A stretch of 12,041 bases of DNA, taken from contig DATDGR010000155.1 of assembly GCA_036521995.1 (NCBI GenBank), positions 1-12,041 on the forward strand. The letters are read 5' to 3'. The position numbers and the translations under genes were made by a program. This DNA comes from Gp13-AA77 sp036521995. GTDB lineage: Bacteria > Acidobacteriota > Terriglobia > UBA7540. The notes below the pieces were generated by a model. It made no database searches, had not been told where the DNA came from, and worked only from the letters and a program-made list of their open reading frames with translations. Positions 4,424-12,041 of this stretch are shown piece after piece; the first letter of the stretch is position 1, and the number at the start of each line of letters is the position of its first letter.

Positions 4424-6709
4424 ATGTACCCCGAAGATCTGGCCGGTTCTTCACCGGACGTGAATGCCGGCCCCGAATCACCGAGAGCGACAGCCGGGCC
4501 CGTGGTGGAAAGCGAAGCGCCTGTCGAATCATCAGAACTCAGCGAGATGCTGACCGTGATGCCCGAAGTGTCGGGCATTCCCGTCGGCCAGGTCACGAAG
4601 GGCCACATCGTGAAGGTCACCGACTCGGAAGTCATGGTGGACATTGGCTTGAAGAGCGAGGGCGCCATTCCGCGCGCCGAGTTCCTGACGGAAGACGGCC
4701 AGCTTACAGTGCAGCGGGGCGACGTGGTTGACGTCCTTATTGAAGAATACGATGAGCAGGAAGGAACGTTCACTGTTTCCCATCGCAAGGCAGTGGTGCT
4801 GCGGGCCTGGGAGGACTTGGAGAGGGCCTCGCATGAAAACACCAACGTGAAGGGCCGCGTGCTGGAGCGTACCAAGGGCGGTCTGACGGTGTCGGTGGCC
4901 GGGGTTCGCGCTTTTCTGCCGGCTTCGCAGGCGAGCATTCGCCCCTTGCGCAATCCTGACTCCCTCATCGGGCAGGAGATCGAGTGCAGGGTGATCAAGC
5001 TGAACCAGGCCCGCAACAACGTGGTGGTGAGCCGGAAGGCCGCCCTGGAAGAGGAGGCTACCCGGCGCAAGGCCGAGCTGGCGGAACGCCTGGCGGAGGG
5101 CGCGGAGGTCACCGGGCAGGTTAAGAACTTGACGAGCTACGGCGCCTTCGTCGACTTAGGCGGCATGGATGGCCTGCTCCACGTGACCGACCTGGCCTGG
5201 GGACGTGTGGGACACCCCTCGGAGGTGTTAGCGGTGGGGCAGGAGGTCCGCGTCAAGATTCTGAAGTATGACCCTCAGAAGGAGAGAATCTCGCTGGGCC
5301 TGAAACAGCTCCTGCCGGACCCCTGGGAGCGCGTCGTGGCCATATACCGGCCAGGTGACCATTTGAAGGGCCGCGTCGTGAGCCTGACGGACTACGGCGC
5401 GTTCTGCGAGATCGAGCCCGGCATCGAAGGCTTGATACACGTCTCGGAGATGACCTGGAGCCGGCACCACAAGCATCCCTCGAAGTTTGTTAAGGTTGGC
5501 GATCAGGTGGAAGTGTCCGTCATCGAGGTGAATTCACCCCAGCGGCGCATCTCGCTGAGCCTGCGGCAGACTTTGGGCGACCCCTGGACCACCCTGGCGG
5601 AGCGTATCGCGCCCGGCGCGGTCGTAGAAGGCCGGGTGCGAAATCTGACCGAGTACGGGGCCTTCGTTGAGATCGAAGACGGGGTTGAGGGCCTAATCCA
5701 TGTTTCGGACCTCTCCTGGACGAAGAACGTGAAGCATCCGTCGGAGGTTTTGAAGAAGGGGCAGAAGATCCGGGCGGCCGTCGTGAGTATCGACACCAAA
5801 CTGCGCCGCATTTCACTCGGGCTCAAGCAACTCGAGCCCGACACCTGGCAGGCGTTTTTCGACGAGACGCCGGCAGGGAGCATCGTACCGGGCAAGGTAG
5901 TCCGCCTGGCGCAATTCGGCGCTTTTGTGGAGCTGAGAGAAGGCATCGAAGGTCTTTGCCATGCCTCCGAGATGGGGGGGGAGCACGGGCGCAATGGCAA
6001 GAATCCGTTGAAGGCGGGCACCGAGCTGCCGTTTCGAGTAATCAAGGTGAACCGCGAGGAGCGGAAGATCGGCCTGAGCTTGAGAGAGATCGAGGAGGCC
6101 GAGGACCCACCCGCGAAACACAAGGTGAGTGCGGCCTCTTCCAAGGCAACTGCGGCCTCTCCCGAAGCCCCAGCATCGGCATCCGCGACCACCATGGGCG
6201 AGAAAATGGCCCAGGCGATTCGGGCGGCTGCCAAAGCCTCAGCGGCCCGGCGGCCACCCCAGCCTGTTGAATCCACGCCAGCTCCAGCACCCGCACCCGC
6301 CCCTGCCTCCACTCACGTGGAAGCCCCTTCACAGCGGAGTTCGGAAAGTTTCGAAGCGAGCGTTTTGCCCGGGGTGGAAGGGCCGGAGAGTGCGGAAGCG
6401 AACGGAACTCACGCGCCAGCAAGGGGCGGCTTCGAGCCGAGTCCTGCTGAACCGTCCCAAGCCGCTGCCGGGGACGGCAGCATTGAGGCGGGTGCGGGCA
6501 TCGGAGCCGCCGGCGCGGGCGAAGCCGGCAGCTCTGAAAGTGCTCAGGCCGAGGCTGAGTCGCCAACTGCGGACGTGGGTGCTCCGCTCAGGATGGCCGC
6601 GACCTCCGGAACCGGCGAAGAAGGGTCGAAGCCTCCTGCGGCTGCGCAGAACCCATCGGCTGAGCCCGCCGCGGAGGCGGAAAGTCTACCCGCCAAGGCC
6701 CAGTCGTGA
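4424..6709 (+). CDS. rpsA: 30S ribosomal protein S1 with long C-terminal tail
   Basis: S1 binds mRNA on the small ribosomal subunit and helps initiate translation. ATG 4424 is preceded by AGGAG at 4411-4415 with 8-bp spacing, giving 761 residues. The TTG at 4403 would bury that site. After an acidic N-terminal extension (1-50) come six S1/OB domains at about 56-124, 142-206, 228-296, 313-381, 400-468 and 487-555. Domains 3-6 carry the strong GxVxxLTxYGAFV and GLIHVSEM/DLSW signatures. Domains 1-2 are the diverged ribosome-binding type, as in E. coli S1 (557 aa). Residues ~560-761 are an Ala/Pro/Glu/Ser-rich tail with an alternating Ala-Pro run near 625-632, probably disordered and with no known domain. 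The gene has its own promoter and is followed by the HU/IHF gene after 88 bp. The six-domain layout makes the identification firm; the tail's role is unknown. Confidence 0.95.
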   Translation: MYPEDLAGSSPDVNAGPESPRATAGPVVESEAPVESSELSEMLTVMPEVSGIPVGQVTKGHIVKVTDSEVMVDIGLKSEGAIPRAEFLTEDGQLTVQRGDVVDVLIEEYDEQEGTFTVSHRKAVVLRAWEDLERASHENTNVKGRVLERTKGGLTVSVAGVRAFLPASQASIRPLRNPDSLIGQEIECRVIKLNQARNNVVVSRKAALEEEATRRKAELAERLAEGAEVTGQVKNLTSYGAFVDLGGMDGLLHVTDLAWGRVGHPSEVLAVGQEVRVKILKYDPQKERISLGLKQLLPDPWERVVAIYRPGDHLKGRVVSLTDYGAFCEIEPGIEGLIHVSEMTWSRHHKHPSKFVKVGDQVEVSVIEVNSPQRRISLSLRQTLGDPWTTLAERIAPGAVVEGRVRNLTEYGAFVEIEDGVEGLIHVSDLSWTKNVKHPSEVLKKGQKIRAAVVSIDTKLRRISLGLKQLEPDTWQAFFDETPAGSIVPGKVVRLAQFGAFVELREGIEGLCHASEMGGEHGRNGKNPLKAGTELPFRVIKVNREERKIGLSLREIEEAEDPPAKHKVSAASSKATAASPEAPASASATTMGEKMAQAIRAAAKASAARRPPQPVESTPAPAPAPAPASTHVEAPSQRSSESFEASVLPGVEGPESAEANGTHAPARGGFEPSPAEPSQAAAGDGSIEAGAGIGAAGAGEAGSSESAQAEAESPTADVGAPLRMAATSGTGEEGSKPPAAAQNPSAEPAAEAESLPAKAQS

Positions 6710-6785
6710 GATGATGAGCGAGAGGCCGGCGGGACGGCCTCCCCAGACCCAGGCCGGCACACCCGGGAACGAAGAAAACCGGCGC

Positions 6786-6791
6786 GAGGAG
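6786..6791 (+). promoter_or_regulatory. Ribosome binding site of the HU/IHF gene
   Basis: GAGGAG lies six bases before ATG 6798, a near-ideal Shine-Dalgarno that fixes the start. Confidence 0.7.
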
Positions 6792-6797
6792 TGAAGG

Positions 6798-7109
6798 ATG
6801 ACGAAAGCCAATCTGGTGGACGAAGTAACGCAAGCGGTAGAGTTGAGCCGGAAGGATTCCGAGACGGTGATCGACATCATCATCGAGAGCATCGTGAAGT
6901 CCCTTCGTGCCGGTGACAAGATCGAGATTCGCGGCTTCGGGAGCTTTCGCAGCCGGCAGCGGAAGGCGCGAGTGGGCCGCAACCCGAAGACGGGAGAGCG
7001 CGTGGAAGTCCCGCCGAAGACCGTGCCCTACTTCAAGCCCAGCAAAGAGCTGAAGGATTTGATCAACGGAACCGGCGAAGCGGTCACCCCGGCCGGACCT
7101 GTGATGTAG
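6798..7109 (+). CDS. HU/IHF family DNA-binding protein (IHF-beta-like)
   Basis: This is a small nucleoid-associated protein that binds and bends DNA as a dimer. The 103-residue product starts MTKANLVDEV and has the N-terminal helical dimerisation region (about 1-45), GFGSFRSRQRKAR, then the DNA-binding arm GRNPKTGERVEVPPKTVPYF with its intercalating-proline motif RNPKTG. The C-terminal helix reads FKPSKELKDLI. The length is about 10 residues over the usual 90-95 because of a short tail (NGTGEAVTPAGPVM). The VEVPPKTVPYFKP segment resembles the IHF beta subunit more than classical HU, but subunit assignment from sequence alone is uncertain, so no symbol is given. It follows S1 closely and likely shares its transcript, an arrangement echoing rpsA-ihfB in Proteobacteria. 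Confidence 0.93.
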   Translation: MTKANLVDEVTQAVELSRKDSETVIDIIIESIVKSLRAGDKIEIRGFGSFRSRQRKARVGRNPKTGERVEVPPKTVPYFKPSKELKDLINGTGEAVTPAGPVM

Positions 7110-7201
7110 GTTCGGAAGGCCCGTCGTGCTGGTTTGACCTCTGCGACTCCGCCGACAGCAGGTGGGTCGCTGGAGCCCAATCTTGCCGCGCCTCGACCCC
7201 G

Positions 7202-7708
7202 ATGGACTATCTCTGGAGCCCGTGGCGATTTCAGTACATGACCAGCGGCGAGGTCAGGCGCGACCGCTGTATTTTTTGCGAAATGTCCTGGGCAGATCCC
7301 GCTCAGGATGCGGAGCGGCTCATCCTTTACCGCGGCCGCTTTAACCTGATCGTCCTCAACCTGTTCCCGTACACCAGCGGCCACGCTATGGTTGCCCCTT
7401 ACCAGCACGCGGCTAGTCTGGAAGAGCTTGAGGCTGATACCCTCAGCGAAATGATGGCGCTGGCACGCGACCTCGAAGCCGCGCTCCGGACGGCTTACCA
7501 GCCCCAAGGCTATAATGTCGGCATGAACCTCGGCCGGGCCGCAGGCGCGGGCATTGCCGATCATCTGCACCTCCACGTGCTGCCGCGCTGGAACGGCGAC
7601 GCCAACTTTATGACGACGGTGGGCGAATCGCGTGTGCTGCCGGAAGATCTAGGTACCAGTTACGAGAAGCTGGTGGGGTTTTTCCGGGAAAGGCCGGCGA
7701 GTTCCTAA
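7202..7708 (+). CDS. HIT family hydrolase (Ap4A/nucleotide hydrolase type)
   Basis: This is a histidine-triad protein, a family that hydrolyses or transfers nucleotidyl groups (AMP-lysine, Ap4A and similar). The 168-residue product begins MDYLWSPWRFQYM, the signature of the bacterial Ap4A-phosphorylase-like branch. It has a CIFC pair at 23-26 that probably binds zinc, a GHAMVAPYQH segment (60-69), the GMNLGRAAGAGIADH loop, and the triad HLHLHVLPRW at 121-130. H123 is the expected nucleophile and H121/H125 its partners. ATG 7202 is chosen because the conserved MDYLW start is there. No Shine-Dalgarno is evident, so translation may depend on coupling within the transcript. It sits 92 bp after the HU/IHF gene and 57 bp before the UvrC-like gene, all on the + strand. 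The substrate is unknown. Confidence 0.92.
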   Translation: MDYLWSPWRFQYMTSGEVRRDRCIFCEMSWADPAQDAERLILYRGRFNLIVLNLFPYTSGHAMVAPYQHAASLEELEADTLSEMMALARDLEAALRTAYQPQGYNVGMNLGRAAGAGIADHLHLHVLPRWNGDANFMTTVGESRVLPEDLGTSYEKLVGFFRERPASS

Positions 7709-7765
7709 CGGTGCCGCGGAGCGGGGCACGGCCTCGGGGCAGGCTGACGATTTTCCTCAAGGGCC

Positions 7766-8911
7766 ATGAAACTTCAGCAATCCGCGCCCTTTGATCGAAG
7801 CCAGGCCGAGACCTTTATAGCAGATCTACCCGCCGCCTCGGCCGTCTTCGCGCTCTGGCCGGAACGGGATCCCGCGCCTGGCACTCAACCCTATCTCGGC
7901 CGGACCCGCAATCTCCGCCATCGCCTTGAGCGCCTGCTGGCCAGCCCGCGCCCAGGCCTGAGGCGCTTGAATCTGCATGAGTTCGCTCGCCGTGTCGACC
8001 ACCAATGTGTAGGATCGAGTTTCGAGGCGGCCTGGCTGGTCTACCAACTGAATCGCGCCTACTACCCGCGAGTCTACCGGCAGAGGCTACGTCTGAAGCC
8101 GCCCGCTCTGCTGAAAGTCAACCTGAGCAACCGCTTTCCCCGCTGTTATCCCACGCGCCGGCTGGCGCGCGACGGTTCGCTTTACTACGGCCCATTCCCT
8201 TCCCGCAGCGAAGCCGAACGCTTTGCCGGCGAGTTTCTGGACCTCTTCAAGATCCGGCGCTGCGTGGAAGACCTCGATCCCGACCCGAAGCATCCGGGAT
8301 GTATTTACTCCCAGATGCGGATGTGCCTGGCGCCGTGCTTCGCCGGCTGCACGGACGACGAGTACCAGCGGGAACTCGCCCGTGCCGTCGACTTTCTGGA
8401 CACGGAAGGAGCCTCGCTGGTGCGTGATCTCGAAGGCGAGCGCGAGCGCGCTTCCGAGGGACTGGACTTTGAGCAGGCCGCGCGCCTGCATCACCGTCTG
8501 GACAAGGCCCAAGATGTGCTGCGCCGCCGGCCCCCTCTGGCCCGAAACGTGGCTGACCTGCACGCCGTGATCATCGAGCCCGGCGCCGAGCCTAAGAGTG
8601 TAGCCTTTTTTCGTGTCCAGGCCGGCAAACTGCTGGGCCCGGCGCTCCTCTCGCTCGACGAGAGAGTCGCGTCGCCGGCTCCGCTCGACCAGCAGCTCCA
8701 GGCTTTGCTGGCCTCACTCGTGCCCCTCATCGAACAAGACGGCACGGACCCCGTCGCAGCGCATTCGCTGCCACCGTGGGAGCACCTCGCGATTCTGGCA
8801 CGCTGGTATTACAGCAGCTTTCGCGACGGCGAGTTCGTGCTGCTGAACCGTGCCGGAGAGATTCCTCACGCACGCCTGATCCGGATCTGCCGCAAGCTTA
8901 CCGCGGACTGA
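7766..8911 (+). CDS. UvrC-like protein lacking the RNase H-like half (Cho-like)
   Basis: The 381-residue product matches the N-terminal half of UvrC, which cuts DNA 3' of lesions in nucleotide excision repair. The GIY-YIG domain spans about 20-110. The GIY motif is degenerate (A26-V27-F28), but YLG (43-45) keeps the putative catalytic Tyr, with R53 ten residues on and E87 in the expected helix. YYGPFPSRSEAER (140-152) is the UvrC linker motif. C166, C179, C187 and C191 reproduce the spacing of UvrC's four iron-sulfur cysteines, with CLAPC intact. A UVR helix pair lies at about 222-255 (LDFEQAARLHHRL). The last ~125 residues resemble neither the RNase H-like nuclease nor the helix-hairpin-helix domains of full UvrC (~600 aa). 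The architecture is close to E. coli Cho (about 295 aa) with an extension. It ends 29 bp from the convergent ATP-grasp gene. ATG 7766 has only a weak AAGGG upstream. Confidence 0.85.
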   Translation: MKLQQSAPFDRSQAETFIADLPAASAVFALWPERDPAPGTQPYLGRTRNLRHRLERLLASPRPGLRRLNLHEFARRVDHQCVGSSFEAAWLVYQLNRAYYPRVYRQRLRLKPPALLKVNLSNRFPRCYPTRRLARDGSLYYGPFPSRSEAERFAGEFLDLFKIRRCVEDLDPDPKHPGCIYSQMRMCLAPCFAGCTDDEYQRELARAVDFLDTEGASLVRDLEGERERASEGLDFEQAARLHHRLDKAQDVLRRRPPLARNVADLHAVIIEPGAEPKSVAFFRVQAGKLLGPALLSLDERVASPAPLDQQLQALLASLVPLIEQDGTDPVAAHSLPPWEHLAILARWYYSSFRDGEFVLLNRAGEIPHARLIRICRKLTAD

Positions 8912-8940
8912 TGCGAAGGCGCTTCTTGGCCACGACGCCG

Positions 8941-10131
8941 TCAGTCTGCCGGATAAAACCCTGCCGACGAACCGACCCAATCCATATTGCGGTTGTAGTC
9001 GACGCCCATCATCTGGCCGCGGCCCATACGGAGCAGCAGCGCACCGTGCAGGAGCTCATCGAGCCACAGAAACATGACGCGCACTTCGACCTTGGTCGGA
9101 CCACACGGCGTTTCGATGAGGGGTTCGAACTCCATGCGCTCCTGCAGGATGTACTCCGAGCGCTTCTCAGCCGGGATGGCTGTCAATTGCTCACGCGCCG
9201 GCCCGATAACCACGCCCAGGCCAGCGAACGAATAGAGGGGCTTCAGGACATAGCGCTGCAGGTCGTCCGGTAAGGGATCGACTTCGCTCAGGAACCAGGT
9301 TGGCGGCACGGCCGGATGGCGCAGGAAGGGGATCGACAGCTTGCTGATGAGAAAGAACCAACTCGGGTGATCCGCCCACTCCACCTCAAGTTCATCGGTG
9401 AGACGAAACGGCAGCGATTTCCCCTTGCGCGCGAGCTCGTCGAAGATGACGCGGTTGTAAATGCGGTGGATGGGAACCTGCCGCCCCTCGGCTTCATAAA
9501 ACAGACGCCGGTCCTTCACGATCACCTCGAAAGCGTTGACAATCTTGATTCCGGTGATTTCGGCGATTAGAAGAAAGTCTGGCAGCGTCTTTTGTTCGAA
9601 CGGGTCGATCTCGAGCAGCACCACGTTTTCGGGGTCATGATCGCCCAGGATAGCGCGCCGGAGCAAACCGTAATAAGCCTCCACATCAAGTCCGGGCGGA
9701 AGAAAGCGCAGACTGGAATCGAGTCCATAGCTTCCCCGGTACTGCTCGGCCATGGCCACTTGATAGGCGTAGAGCGAGGGAAAGCCTTGGATCTCCACCA
9801 GCCTCGGCTCGATCTCGCCTCCCGGGCCGCGCACCAAGCCAAAGTCCACTTGCACGAAGATAGGATGCTCCGTGGCGCCCGGCATCCGAAACTCGGCCGG
9901 GATGGCGCTTTCGGAGCGGCGCCGGTAATCAGGATTGTCGACTAATTGGCGAATAATCTCGCGACCTGCCGTCACCATGCGCTCGAGAAGAGGCTTGGGG
10001 AAAAAGCACGGCGTCTCGGAATTGCGAAACTTGATGTGCGTCCCGCAGGCGCGATTCAGGCCGCTGAGGAAATCCTGGTATTTTTCGGGAGTGAAACTCG
10101 AATTGAACCGGCGCCGCAAGTGAGGAATCAT
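8941..10131 (-). CDS. ATP-grasp-like ligase, glutathionylspermidine-synthase resemblance
   Basis: The 396-residue product has no name I can give with certainty. Motif order resembles the ATP-grasp half of glutathionylspermidine synthase. It reads VQVDFG (93-97), RLVEIQGFPSLYAYQ (110-124, cf. the EhN.DTPTS strand), IHRIYNRVIFDEL (221-232), LISKLSIPFLRHP (261-273, cf. the NK helix), YVLKPLYSFAGLGVVIG (294-310; Lys297 plus a Gly-rich loop for ATP phosphates), and YILQERM (327-333, hinge to adenine). It ends with EVRVMF (349-354) and VDYNRNMDW (377-385, candidate metal-binding Asn). Such enzymes join a carboxylate to an amine with ATP hydrolysis. The start at ATG 10131 lacks a Shine-Dalgarno but lies 28 bp after the peptidase stop, suggesting co-transcription. 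Family assignment is inference by eye. Confidence 0.7.
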   Translation of the reverse strand: MIPHLRRRFNSSFTPEKYQDFLSGLNRACGTHIKFRNSETPCFFPKPLLERMVTAGREIIRQLVDNPDYRRRSESAIPAEFRMPGATEHPIFVQVDFGLVRGPGGEIEPRLVEIQGFPSLYAYQVAMAEQYRGSYGLDSSLRFLPPGLDVEAYYGLLRRAILGDHDPENVVLLEIDPFEQKTLPDFLLIAEITGIKIVNAFEVIVKDRRLFYEAEGRQVPIHRIYNRVIFDELARKGKSLPFRLTDELEVEWADHPSWFFLISKLSIPFLRHPAVPPTWFLSEVDPLPDDLQRYVLKPLYSFAGLGVVIGPAREQLTAIPAEKRSEYILQERMEFEPLIETPCGPTKVEVRVMFLWLDELLHGALLLRMGRGQMMGVDYNRNMDWVGSSAGFYPAD

Positions 10132-10159
10132 GCGGAGAGATGTAGCCTATATATGTAGT

Positions 10160-11203
10160 CTATGATCCGTCTCGGCTAGGCTCATCCAGCGTGAAGCGTC
10201 CTCGCCGCATAATCTGTCGGTCGTCGGCCCAGATATCAAATTCCGTGCCCACCACATCGATGTGGGTGCCGGAATACCATTCGGCGCCGGTGTGATCACC
10301 GTAAGGATTTCCGAAGGCCATGTGAACGCCGGGGATCTTCTCATCCTGCAGGATGTGCCCGATCACGTGATCAAGCGCGATGTTGGTCCCGATGGCGAAC
10401 TCGCCCACCCGGTCGCTGTTTTCATCGGTGTGAGTGTAGCGCCAGAAATCGTCTTCCAGCTCACGATTTTGGCTTACCGCCTCGACAAGCCGATTCTTCT
10501 TCACTCGAATGCGGAGCGGCTCGGAGCGCAGATCGCCGAACTTGGCGCAGAGATAGTCGCCCACCACGCCGTCGATCACGAACGTGCCGTTGACTTCGCC
10601 GGGGGTGGTGAACACCTCGCCGCCCGGCAGGTTGCCCCACTTTTCGGGACTGATCATGCCGCTCGTCTTGATCCAGCGATAGTGAGGGTTCAGCGCCGCG
10701 GTCACGTCGGTACCGGCGGCGCTGCGGGCGCGGATCGTCCTGGCCGAACTCGCGATCTCTTTCACTCGGACGCTGATCTCATCCACCTTGGCGAAGTCCG
10801 CGCGCATTCCCTCCATCATGATCTGGCGGTTGATGTTCACCATGTGGGCGTGGCGGATGCGGCGGCGATTCACCACCTCGGTCATCTGCATGCGCGAGCG
10901 CAGTTCGTTCTTCTGCGCCTGAGCGGCGAAGATGCTCACCTGGCTGGTCTCGAGGTCCGCCAGGATTCGGGCCGGCATGTCGCCGAGCGGGCGTGGCGCC
11001 ACCTCTTCCAGCACCCAGGCGTGATACGGCGAGCCCACCGCTTCGATCTCCCCCGCCAGGCTGGCGGCGATGGAAAGGGATTCCCGGTCCGTAATCAGGG
11101 TGACTTTCTCGGAAGGCTGGGTGCGCAGGCAGACCCGTACCGCGTTTTGCGCCCCGAGCGTCAGTTCGGAATCGAGCGGCTGATTTCGAAAGGGTTCGAT
11201 CAT
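10160..11203 (-). CDS. M29-type metallo-aminopeptidase (aminopeptidase T/AmpS family)
   Basis: This is a likely two-metal aminopeptidase removing N-terminal residues from small peptides in the cytoplasm; no signal peptide is seen. It has 347 residues, a little under the usual 370-410. Candidate metal and catalytic residues follow the family order: E196 (NLPGGEVFTTP), E268 (VGEFAIGTN), H294 (GVHMAFGNPYG), Y301, H314 and D316 (GTHIDVVG). The spacings H294-to-Y301 (7) and H314-to-D316 (2) equal those of the classic M29 set. The N-terminal half is the usual diverged alpha/beta region. ATG 11203 overlaps the stop of the upstream ligase gene as ATGA, so translation is probably coupled, and a GAGGTG lies about 15 bp upstream. 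Its partners are two amide-bond-forming enzyme candidates, so it may trim or recycle their product. Actual substrates are unknown. Confidence 0.82.
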   Translation of the reverse strand: MIEPFRNQPLDSELTLGAQNAVRVCLRTQPSEKVTLITDRESLSIAASLAGEIEAVGSPYHAWVLEEVAPRPLGDMPARILADLETSQVSIFAAQAQKNELRSRMQMTEVVNRRRIRHAHMVNINRQIMMEGMRADFAKVDEISVRVKEIASSARTIRARSAAGTDVTAALNPHYRWIKTSGMISPEKWGNLPGGEVFTTPGEVNGTFVIDGVVGDYLCAKFGDLRSEPLRIRVKKNRLVEAVSQNRELEDDFWRYTHTDENSDRVGEFAIGTNIALDHVIGHILQDEKIPGVHMAFGNPYGDHTGAEWYSGTHIDVVGTEFDIWADDRQIMRRGRFTLDEPSRDGS

Positions 11204-12041
11204 GGGGCCGTCCGCACCTCGGCCGAAGCGGATTCAACCAATCCCACTTCGGTCTCCTGAATGATGTAATCGACCACTTTTTTCAAATCCTGAGTCTCCT
11301 CGAAGACCCGAAGTTGGCGATCGGCGCCCGTGCCTCCATCCAAAATGTCACGCACGTAGCCGGCTTCCTCGCGGCAGTCGAGTTCGTCCACCACATCGTC
11401 GATAAACTCCAGATACTCCTCAGCAAGATAGCGGAAGGGAACTTCCTCCTGCTTGCCGAAGTCGATGAGCTTACCCTCGATTCCGTAGCGCGCGGCGCGC
11501 CATTTATTCTCCATGAGCAGCGCCCGCCGATAGAGCCGGAACCCCTGGTTGGCCGAGTAAAGTTTGTAAAGCTTGGCCACGGTGGCCTGGATCAAGGCCG
11601 CCAGGGCCGCGGTTTCGTCAAGGCGCATCGGGATATCGCAGACGCGAAATTCCAGGGTGTCGAAGAAGGGATGCGGCCGGATGTCCCACCAGATCTTCTT
11701 GCCATTGTCGATGCAGTTCGTGCGCACCAGCAAATCGACAAAGTTCTCATATTCGGACCAGTTAGCAAACGTGTCGGGAATTCCGGTGCGCGGGAAGCGC
11801 TCGAAAACTTTCACCCGATACGACTTGAATCCGGTATTCATGCCCATCCAGAAGGGCGAGTTGCTGGAGAGCGCCAAAATGTGCGGCAGAAAATACCGCA
11901 TGGAATTCATGATGTGGATGGCAGTGTTGCGGTCTTCAATGCCGACATGCACGTGTAATCCGAAAACCAGATTAGCGCGGGCAATCAGTTGCATGTCCTC
12001 GACCACGCGGTGGTACCGCTCGTCGGGATAAATCTCCTGCA
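11200..12041 (-). CDS. GCS2-family carboxylate-amine ligase (YbdK type), partial
   Basis: This is the C-terminal ~280 residues of a glutamate-cysteine ligase family 2 protein; the N-terminus lies beyond the right edge. Relatives form a gamma-glutamyl or similar amide with ATP, and YbdK is a weak glutamate-cysteine ligase. The frame stays open to base 12041 (QEIYPDERYHRVVEDMQLIA), so the GTG at 12006 is internal and not a start. Diagnostic segments are RANLVFGLHVHVGIEDRN, LALSSNSPFWMGMNTGFKSYR, IWWDIRPHPFFDTLEFRVCDIPM and the Trp/Arg-rich ENKWRAARYGIEG. Those HVHVG, SSNSPFW and WDIRPHP motifs form the active site in this family. The end overlaps the peptidase start by 4 bp, making this the upstream member of the three-gene cluster. 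The acceptor amine is not predictable from what is visible. Confidence 0.9.
   Translation of the reverse strand, partial: QEIYPDERYHRVVEDMQLIARANLVFGLHVHVGIEDRNTAIHIMNSMRYFLPHILALSSNSPFWMGMNTGFKSYRVKVFERFPRTGIPDTFANWSEYENFVDLLVRTNCIDNGKKIWWDIRPHPFFDTLEFRVCDIPMRLDETAALAALIQATVAKLYKLYSANQGFRLYRRALLMENKWRAARYGIEGKLIDFGKQEEVPFRYLAEEYLEFIDDVVDELDCREEAGYVRDILDGGTGADRQLRVFEETQDLKKVVDYIIQETEVGLVESASAEVRTAP

Noticed and set aside
8912..8940. Terminator between the UvrC-like and ATP-grasp genes
   Set aside because: The only hairpin (GAAG/CTTC) has a 4-bp stem and no T-run, too weak to call.
10262..11260. 332-codon open frame antisense to the peptidase
   Set aside because: It is a shadow of the well-supported M29 gene. 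Its His/Ala/Val-rich composition is typical of antisense translation in GC-rich DNA.

Overview
The window is high-GC bacterial DNA, apart from a 100-bp palindromic repeat at its left edge. My best reading is an Acidobacteriota chromosome, possibly a metagenome contig. The basis is the block rpsA-like S1 / HU-IHF / HIT hydrolase / short UvrC-like protein, which I associate from memory with that phylum, plus a membrane-anchored small protein of a type I recall there. No rRNA or other marker in the window settles the taxonomy.

Layout. (1) 1-100: two diverged palindromic units in inverted orientation. (2) 121-2348, + strand: the remains of a deoxysugar (L-fucose type) oxidation cluster. It holds an aldo/keto reductase lacking its N-terminal quarter, an intact fuconolactonase-type amidohydrolase, and an L-rhamnose/L-fucose mutarotase split by a one-base deletion. 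Together these would cover anomer interconversion, oxidation to the lactone and lactone hydrolysis, but two of the three genes are damaged as read. (3) 2419-3438, - strand: a one-pass membrane protein and a 95-residue protein of unknown function. The latter has a strong ribosome binding site and a perfect CRP/FNR-type palindrome upstream. (4) About 3512-4340: roughly 830 bp with no convincing gene but several strong hairpins. (5) 4341-8911, + strand: a good sigma70-type promoter, ribosomal protein S1 with six S1 domains and a 200-residue Ala/Pro/Glu-rich tail, an HU/IHF protein, a HIT hydrolase and a truncated UvrC-like protein. This is a translation, nucleoid and repair block. (6) 8941-12041, - strand, converging on block 5: a probable three-gene operon. 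In order of transcription it is a GCS2-type carboxylate-amine ligase (start beyond the right edge), an M29-type metallopeptidase overlapping it by 4 bp, and a protein resembling the ATP-grasp half of glutathionylspermidine synthase.

The most intriguing unit is block 6. A gamma-glutamyl-ligase-type enzyme, a second ATP-dependent amide ligase candidate and a peptidase in one transcription unit have the logic of a small-peptide or peptide-conjugate pathway like glutathione/glutathionylspermidine, but with a product I cannot name. That is inference from family resemblance and gene order.
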